Positions 58,082-64,000 of a DNA stretch of 64,000 bases are shown in pieces (the stretch's first letter is position 1; each line of letters opens with the position of its first letter). The position numbers and the translations under genes were made by a program. A model generated the notes under the pieces. That model was not told the origin of the DNA and searched no databases. It worked only from the letters and a program-made list of their open reading frames with translations. The stretch is from assembly GCA_014529385.2 (NCBI GenBank), contig CM043945.1:99173463-99237462 (forward strand). Reading direction: 5' to 3'. Source of the DNA: Adiantum capillus-veneris. Lineage: Eukaryota; Streptophyta; Polypodiopsida; Polypodiales; Pteridaceae.

Positions 58082-58972
58082 TCAAAGAAATGAGTAGAAC
58101 TCTAAAAAAGCATTGAATCTTCGAAAATCTTCAATCTTTGAGTTATCTGAAGTCTTTGTCTTTAACCTTTGCTTCTTGTGAAACCTTTTTGCTTTGACTG
58201 CTAAATTCCATGTCATTGCATTATTCCAAGACTTTTTAGAGGAATCTGGCATCATCAGGTTGACTGCAACAAGAGATTGATCTTCAAAATTCTTCATGCG
58301 ATGTAAGACTTCTGGTTCAAAATCTTCCTGTAACTGCGAAATATGTCGGGAAGAGGAAATCTTCTCAAGGTACTCTTCAGATGGGGTAACTTCAACTTTA
58401 GTAATCGCTGGAGAGGATTTTGTCTTGAGGCTGTAATCATTTTTCAATAACGAATCCCAAAATTCTTCAAAATCGTCTTCAGAAACTGTCACTTCACGAT
58501 TTGCAATTGGCATATCATCATCCAACAAAGAATCAAAGAAAGCATAGTCGTCTTCAAACTCAGAATCTGCAACTATCTCCTTATCTTTGTCTGGTAATGA
58601 AGTATCACTTGGAAAAACTTCTTGCTTGAAATCATCTTTGTCTTCAGCAATTGATTCAGGAGAAGTTAATGAATTCAAAAATTCATCAATAATAATATCT
58701 GCATCTGCATCGGAAATCATATTCTCTTCATAATCCACTGTATCATGCTGTTTGACTAGTACATGTGAGGCTTGAATCACTCTTTCCACATGAGAAAACC
58801 CGTGTAAAATGAATTCACGTCCATCTTTGAACAAATTGATAGTATGTCCTCGAAAGCTAATTGCTGGATCATATTGGAATAACCAATGCTGAACAAGAAT
58901 CATGTTGTAATAAGATAAAGGCATGACTTTGAAATCTAATTGATCTGCATAAGTTTGAATCTCAAATTGCAA
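58082..58972 (-). pseudogene. Element II protease end and acidic C-terminal ORF
   Basis: The longest open frame of element II (296 codons). It opens inside the protease region: a hydrophobic strand (LDFKVMPLSYYNMILVQHWL) corresponds to the retropepsin C-terminal I-L-G-x-x-W-L signature, here Q-H-W-L. The rest is strongly acidic (EFEDDYAFFDSLLDDDMP; VSEDDFEEFWDSLL) with Ser/Thr, then NNAMTWNLAVKAKRFHKKQR, a basic end. There is no RT, so translation ends shortly before the polypurine tract. The acidic domain has no family I recognise. Element I shares the AMTW(N/D)L end. Confidence 0.7.
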
Positions 58973-60470
58973 GTATCAAACTATCTGATCACAAGTCAAA
59001 ATTGATCCATTTGCTAATTCCACATCATATAAGCGAGATGTCTTCTAAGTTGGTAAGCAAAGCTGTTGAACTATTCGAGTGCTGACGAAATTATTAGAAC
59101 ATCCGTTGTCCACCAAAACATTGATGGAGCGACCATTGAGTGTTCCAAGAAGGCTCAAAACTTGCTTTGAGAGGTTCCAAAACTGAAGAATTGCATTGAG
59201 CATGCTTCATAAGAATAGTCGTATCCTCTGAGACACGAATCGTATTGACCATTGATTTTCCTTTATTCTTAGTAGAATCTGGTTGTTCAAAATTCGATGA
59301 TGTTTCCGCGTTGAAATTTCTTTTCAAATTAAACGGATTTGGTTTCTTTGGACATTGATACCATCTATGGTCACCACCGCAAATTGTACATAATCCTTCC
59401 TTCTTTGAAGTCGAAGATCCATTTGACGAAGGTCCTTGCTGAGTATTGGAATGCAGATCTTGAGAAAAATCACGTCCTTTACCACGATCAAGTGGAGGAA
59501 CATGTGAAGAAGATCTGCTCTGAGATTGTCGATCTTGAGAATAGAACCTTGAAGCTGAATAAGCTTGCATTGCTTGTTGTCTGAACTGAGACTGATGTTG
59601 TTGACTTTGGCTATAGCTGTCTCTGCGATCGCGTTGTGAAACGCGAGCGTTGTTTGAAGATCTGTCATCAGGGAGAAAATTCCGTGTAGGGCACCGATTA
59701 TCGCCAAGACGCTCCACATAGGCAATTGTAGCATCCAAGGTGGTAGGGTTGTATTTGTGCACATCGTCCTTCAGGTTGGGTTCGTGTCCGTCGATAAAAC
59801 TGTGAAGTTTATCAGAGGGACTAAGGGTCTCTATCTCTAGAGTTGGCCTTTGGAACTCTGTGATGTACGCGGCCAAGGAACCTGTCTGGCTCAGGCGGCG
59901 AAGAGAGGACTGGGCATGAAAATCTGCATTGGCAGGTTCGAACGCCTTGCGAATAGCACGCCGGAATTTATCCCAAGAAGGTGTGTTTACCATCAGCAAC
60001 TCGTCGTTGCTACCAAAGAAATGCTGTGTCCTTGAGCAAAGAACTAGCAAGTGCAACTTTTTTACTCTCGACCAAGTCTGTGTTCGACAAGTAGACCTCC
60101 ATTTTGAATAGCCATTGGTCCAGCACGCGCGCGGCGACTAGTGTATGGTTTCGGCAGTTTAACATCAAGCTTCTTCTTCTGTGCAGCATTAAAAATTTTA
60201 TAAAGTAATTGAGGTTCACGATTGTCTACCTCTTCAGTTGGGTCTGGTTCGTTTGGTTTGTCCACTGAAGCTTCGGAAGAAGGTGTTGAAGATGCTGCAT
60301 TAGTAGTCCGAGAAACAGCAGGACGACTTTGAGAAGTGTTTTGCGTGTGCATCTCATCCAAGCGAGTGTGAAGTGATGCGAGACTTATGGAAAGTGTGGC
60401 CATCTGCTCCTTGATAAGAGTAAGAGCATCGTCAGATTGACCACTTCCGTCTTGAGAATCAACATAAAAT
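58973..60470 (-). pseudogene. Element II Gag with zinc knuckle, and protease start
   Basis: Minus-strand pieces in three frames. N-terminal helical text is SISLASLHTRLDEMHTQN (60400-60340). The capsid core follows: LDQWLFKMEVYLSNTDLVES, KVALASSLLKDTAFLW, then FRRAIRKAFEPANADFHAQS, LRRLSQTGSLAAYITEFQ. A long Gln/Ser/Arg linker comes next, then the knuckle CTICGGDHRWYQC (CX2CX4HX4C spacing). Past a frameshift, the protease start reads INVLVDNGCSNNFVS: D-N-G at the active site instead of D-T/S-G. Gag would form the particle. Frameshifts near 60120 and 60010, the active-site change and a stop at about 59044 make it inactive. Confidence 0.88.
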
Positions 60471-60479
60471 AATAAACCA

Positions 60480-61027
60480 CGCTGCGGGTCTTCTTATGTA
60501 ATATAAAAACACCACGAAGGGACAGCCCAGCGTGACGTTTCAGCCCAGCAAAACCCAAGCAGCCCAGCGTTTCAGCAAACGCAGCCCAGCATTGTCAAAA
60601 AAAAACTTAGAAGCGTTTTCAACATCCAACGTTTTCAGAAAGTCTAGCCCCAAATTTCAGCAATTCAGTGTTTCAACCCTTCTCTCAAACCCAGCGATGC
60701 AGGGAGAGGGTGTGAGCAAGGGGGAGACGGAGTAGGAGCACTTGGGGCTTCTCGCGGGAAGGGGTGCGAAAGTGGGTTCGATAAGGCACATCCGCTCGAA
60801 CCTCCTCATGAAGGGTCACAATCACCGGTACGCCTGCACATACATCTGCATCTCTGTCCTTTATGTAGATAATTGGAAATGAATAAATTTAAGTTACCTC
60901 ATACGCGTAGTAGAAGTACACCATCTTTCCTCTGCGGCCATACAACACACGAGGTGAGTGTTGTGGGTAGGGTCGGCAACGGCGAGGCTAAGTAGACGCC
61001 AAGTCCAAAGGCCGGGGAAAAAAATTT
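60480..61027 (-). other. Leader of element II
   Basis: Non-coding. On the plus strand, CAGCCCAGCG-type words recur at 60525-60600, parallel to the leader of element I. Similar ends (AAAAAAATTTGCT(C/A)TGATACCA) show that the leaders are homologous. Confidence 0.7.
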
Positions 61028-61039
61028 GCTATGATACCA
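61028..61039 (-). other. Primer-binding site of element II, one mismatch
   Basis: The minus strand reads TGGTATCATAGC; element I has TGGTATCAGAGC at the same place. Confidence 0.85.
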
Positions 61040-61040
61040 C

Positions 61041-61473
61041 TGTAAGGATTCTAGGTACTAATCCTTAATTAAGTACTTAAACTCATGATTAAGACTTAAG
61101 AAACTTGAACTGAACTCAGAAACAAGACTTAGAATACTCTGTGTTGATTGATCGAATGTGTGATACAAGGGCTCCTTATATAGGAGACGAAGAGACAAAA
61201 ATAAAAAGACACATCTCTTGGTGAAGAGACACGACTTTAGATGTAAAGACACATCCTTTCGGCGAAGAGCTGCAACCATTGGGCGAAGAGTCGCACCCGT
61301 AGAGCGAAGGGGTGTGTCCAGTCGTCGAAGGAGTGTGGCTTTTGGCGAAGAGGCACGTCTCTTGGGCGAAGAGGTGTGACCATCCAAGCGTATGGGTCCT
61401 CCTTGGCATGGCACTTCGCGTATCTGCAACTAGGAGTAGATGTATTGTTGTTAACATAGTCACAATCGTGACA
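61041..61473 (-). repeat. 5' LTR of element II
   Basis: 433 bp, TGTAAGGATTCTAGG to CACAATCGTGACA on the plus strand, same layout as the element I LTRs. Confidence 0.95.
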
Positions 61474-61478
61474 GCTTG

Positions 61479-61757
61479 AGCCGGAAGCAGAGCGATTTGA
61501 GGAGATCCATGCGCTTTGCCGCACATCCCAATCAAGTCATAGTAAGGTTGAATGGTCTTCAAATGTGTTTTTTGTGGGTATTAGAGTCAAAGGACTCTAG
61601 TACTACTTATATTCAAACACATAATGCTAAAAATTGCATTATTTGGGTGTTTTTTAAGCCTCCGGTTCCATGTCGTTCCCGTTCCGGACCTGTTCCCGTT
61701 CCCCCGTTCCGCAAGGAGGCCCGTCGCCGTTCCCGTTCCGTGTTCCGGGAAACTATG
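61479..61757 (+). other. hAT-2 right end: last transposase codons and terminal sequence
   Basis: Resumes the transposase text (EPEAERFEEIHALC) for about 40 bp, then jumps to the 3' flank shared with hAT-1 (AATCAAGTCATA(G/A)TAAGGTTG and GTGGGTATTAGAGTCAAAGG) and the GTTCC-rich subterminal end, finishing in AAACTATG. Confidence 0.9.
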
Positions 61758-61765
61758 TATGGGAT

Positions 61766-62246
61766 GTTCGGTCTTACAGGTGCACGCCTACGTCCTTAGA
61801 CGTTGGCCCCAGCACGGGGGTGCTACCGGATGGTGGCTATGGTCGACGCGTGTTTATAGGCAGTTCGTGTAGCCTGGAGATCTCTTCGAGTGTTTGGTTC
61901 ATGGTAGTAGAGCCGGCTTGGCTGCAAGGACCACGTGCACACCTATGGATGATTTGAGTCGGATAACCTCAATTTCATGTAATTTCTGATGAAGTGTTGT
62001 TTAATTATCTGTTCTTCTTCTCATGAGTAGTGTGTAGGTGGAAATTAATGTTCTTTTTACTGATTTTCGATAAAAATCAGCAATTTAACAGGTGGGATTG
62101 CTGAATTTCAGAAAATTGATCAACTTTTTCGTGTTTTTATGCAATGAAACACACAGTTTGAAGATTTTTAATGTGATTTTTGATGAAAATCACACGGTTC
62201 CTCTATAATTTGCTGGTTTTCCCTCTGGGTCGTCTCCAATGTGGAG

Positions 62247-62314
<68 letters not shown>

Positions 62315-62675
62315 CCTCAACAAAGAGAGCTACAACGTGGAAAGAGGAAAGGAGCAGAGTCCAATGTGGAAACCCATTGTGTGTGGGACACAAACAATGT
62401 CACGTGCACATCTAACCCTATGTGTACGTGGGCAAGCTACTTCATGACATGGGTTCAATTTAGTCAGTTAGCCTAGCTTAGGAAGTGATCTGGCACCTTT
62501 GTGAGTCTGTTCGCAGACCGTGCATGTCTAGACACTTAGAGTAGATGCATATCCTCTGGTTGCACACATCATGATCATCAGATTTCCATCAGAACCCATC
62601 AGGAGCATTTTTACAGTGCATACACCTATTTTCCCCATTTTAGCCAATTTTCACTTATTATCTTGAAGTGACTTT
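61766..62675. other. No gene recognised; two small hairpins and a (GA)n tract
   Basis: CTGATTTTCGATAAAAATCAG (62060-62080, 21 nt) and a second 21-nt stem-loop at 62173-62193 (stem GTGATTTT/AAAATCAC) share 8-bp stems and a GAT loop. A (GA) tract lies at 62250-62310. ORFs across it are artefacts. Confidence 0.6.
62250..62310. repeat. (GA)n microsatellite
   Basis: About 30 units. Confidence 0.97.
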
Positions 62676-63645
62676 TGTTGGGAACTAGGTAGGGCAAACT
62701 CACCAAGCATGTATATAAGAAAACCTAGCGCTAGCACAATCTGGCAGCAGAGATAGCAGGCAGCAGGAACCCCCCAACAGACCTAGCGTTTTTGCACCAG
62801 CTGCAAAGCCTAGCGTTTTTGCACCAAGACCGAGATCAGCCCAACGTTTTTGCATTGTAGCAGCTTGGCGACAACAAGACCATACAACAGCCCTAGCATT
62901 AGTAGATTCCCCGCAGCAGGACAGTTTCCAGCCCTAGCGATTTTGGTTTGCAGATCAGCCTCGGCGTTCTGCAGATTTATCGCGACAGAACCTTAGTAAG
63001 CACCAGCGTTTTCAGTTTTCAGCAGTCAGACATCGCAGTAGAAGTCCCAAACCACGCAGATCTCACCTTCCCGCAGCAGATCCTCGCCGCACGGTCAGAT
63101 CTCGCATAGTTTGCAGATTCAGCCATTATCGTTTTCAAATTTCAGCCCGTCTCGTCGTCATCCTCATCGTCTGCAAGTCCAAAGCATTGTGAGATTTGTG
63201 CAATCAATAGTAGACCGCTCTCGCCATTGAGAGTGGGGCCGTTGGAGGAGGGTTTGACAACATTCTGGTGTCGTATTCTTCTCTCTCTATCTCTCAGTCT
63301 CATGCACCTTCATTCACAGTGTTCACCATTTTGTTTGTGTCCATTGCACTCTCTCACTAAAGGAACGGAAGGCTCTCCCTTCCGTATGTAAAAGGAACCC
63401 TTGAGCACAGTTCGGAGCACTCATCTTGAGCAAAGTTCAACATTCACTTCCGCTGCACCTTGTTGGGTTCAAGCCCATGTTTGTTAGCCCATGAGAACAT
63501 GGCTCAAAGCATACAGCTATAGGCCATCAAATAAGTTCAGTTTGCATGAAGAGAAAGGAGTGGTTGCTATCATCTTTCAAAAGCTATGTAAAGACCCTTT
63601 CATTAATAGAAAAGAAGAATAGCGTTATTTTTGTGTCGAATCTCT

Positions 63646-63690
<45 letters not shown>

Positions 63691-63760
63691 CCTTCTACTG
63701 TGCTCAGCACCACGCCATGGCTATCCTCCGGCTCCACCCGCCCTAGCTCAAGTTAGAACA
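62676..63760 (+). repeat. 5' LTR of a further LTR retrotransposon
   Basis: 1,085 bp from TGTTGGGAACTAGG to GTTAGAACA, followed by a primer site. TATATAA at 62713-62719 is close to the left end and may be the promoter; CCTAGCGTTTTTGCACCA words follow. A (CT) tract lies at 63649-63687. The left border is inferred from TG...CA symmetry. Confidence 0.75.
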
Positions 63761-63762
63761 AC

Positions 63763-63774
63763 TGGTATCAGAGC
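63763..63774 (+). other. Primer-binding site of the last element
   Basis: TGGTATCAGAGC two bases after the LTR end. The element continues beyond the window; its gag is not reached by 64000. Confidence 0.93.
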
Positions 63775-64000
63775 CTCGAGGGCTGTGCTCGAGAAGCCTC
63801 GCGGGACCTGCCGCTCACAGAGGGAGACAGCCAGCTCGTCGACCTGCATCAAATCGCACAAAGGCTGCATGAAAGCAATGCCTTGTCTTGCTGAAGCGAT
63901 CCCGACTCTTGAGCGACCCCAAATTCGGCCTCTACAGGCACCTTTGTTCATCAAATCGCCATCGCGCGCTGTTTCGGCTGCTGCAGAAGCTCGTTTGTAT

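Larger units (their letters stand above)
53935..61473 (-). mobile_element. Element II: gag-protease LTR retroelement in hAT-2
   Basis: Flanked by GCTTG duplications at 53930-53934 and 61474-61478. The right LTR is 61041-61473 (433 bp). The left LTR is 53935-54187 plus 57891-58052, split by element I. On the minus strand: 5' LTR, primer site, leader, gag, protease, an acidic ORF, polypurine tract (reverse of TTCCCTCCC) and 3' LTR. No reverse transcriptase, RNase H or integrase is present in the 3 kb between the LTRs. That is the layout described for plant terminal-repeat retrotransposons with a Gag domain only. It would rely on enzymes from another element. Confidence 0.93.
46434..61757 (+). 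mobile_element. hAT-2: outer hAT transposon with nested insertions
   Basis: Ends: CATAGTTACCAGGGAACG at the left and, read inward on the other strand, CATAGTTTCCCGGAACACGG at the right. Flanking octamers TATGGAAC (46426-46433) and TATGGGAT (61758-61765) match at 6 of 8 positions, as a decayed hAT target duplication would. Both ends carry GGAACG-type subterminal repeats. It encodes the same BED-hAT transposase as hAT-1, in pieces: 47123-47356 and 50942-51192 (exon 1), 51318-51658, 53390-53934 and 61479-61520 (exon 2). These are separated by hAT-1, an unidentified 1.7-kb insertion and element II. Compared with hAT-1, about 1.23 kb of the 3' coding part is deleted at 61518, with CGCAC microhomology. 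Confidence 0.88.

Overview
This is nuclear DNA from a land plant, in a repeat-rich, gene-poor part of the genome. The evidence is the plant-type mobile elements: Ty1/copia and Ty3/gypsy chromovirus retrotransposons primed by an initiator-Met tRNA site (TGGTATCAGAGC), and a BED-finger hAT transposon with an intron. There are also dozens of long (GA)n/(CT)n microsatellites and two traces of host genes. The species cannot be read from the sequence. The retained exon, very dense GA/CT tracts and nested elements suggest a large, transposon-inflated genome.

Layout. 0.2-0.4 kb: GGTTAG-rich minisatellite. 1.2-10.6 kb: one decayed, largely unrecognised retroelement with a CCHC knuckle, a retropepsin-like stretch without its catalytic triad, basic C-terminal ORFs, an array of five related stem-loops (9.65-10.16 kb), and a polypurine tract followed by a probable LTR start. 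A 3.47-kb Ty1/copia element, exactly bounded by GATAT duplications, sits inside it on the minus strand. 11.9-12.1 kb: a copia reverse transcriptase relic. 12-35 kb: mostly non-coding DNA with GA/CT/CA microsatellites, a possible LTR with inverted CCAAT pairs, two copies of a MITE-like element, several tandem duplications (one of 1,087 bp) and a frameshifted SAUR-like gene. 35.5 kb: a well-formed first exon of a prolidase-like gene.

37.1-44.7 kb: a Ty3/gypsy chromovirus. Its LTR, primer site and the N-terminal half of gag are on the plus strand, and the rest (gag C-terminus, protease, RT, RNase H, integrase, chromodomain) is on the minus strand, as expected after an internal inversion. A 2,055-bp LTR-bounded insertion (CCATC duplication) splits its RT.

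46.4-61.8 kb: a nested block. An outer hAT transposon (hAT-2) holds a second hAT (hAT-1, 47357-50933, ACGTAAGC duplication), an unidentified 1.7-kb insertion, and a minus-strand gag-protease retroelement (element II, GCTTG duplication). Element II's own LTR is split by a sister element (element I, GGGTG duplication). The window closes with the LTR and primer site of another element at 62.7-63.8 kb.

Nothing here looks like a working operon or an intact autonomous element. Every recognisable transposon gene carries stops, frameshifts, deletions or lost catalytic residues. The most unusual observations are the stem-loop array at 9.65-10.16 kb, the unassigned repeated-motif proteins at 1.2-3.2 kb, the pair of gag-protease-only elements, and the footprint in hAT-1 at the site where element II entered hAT-2. 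All alignments and counts were made by eye.
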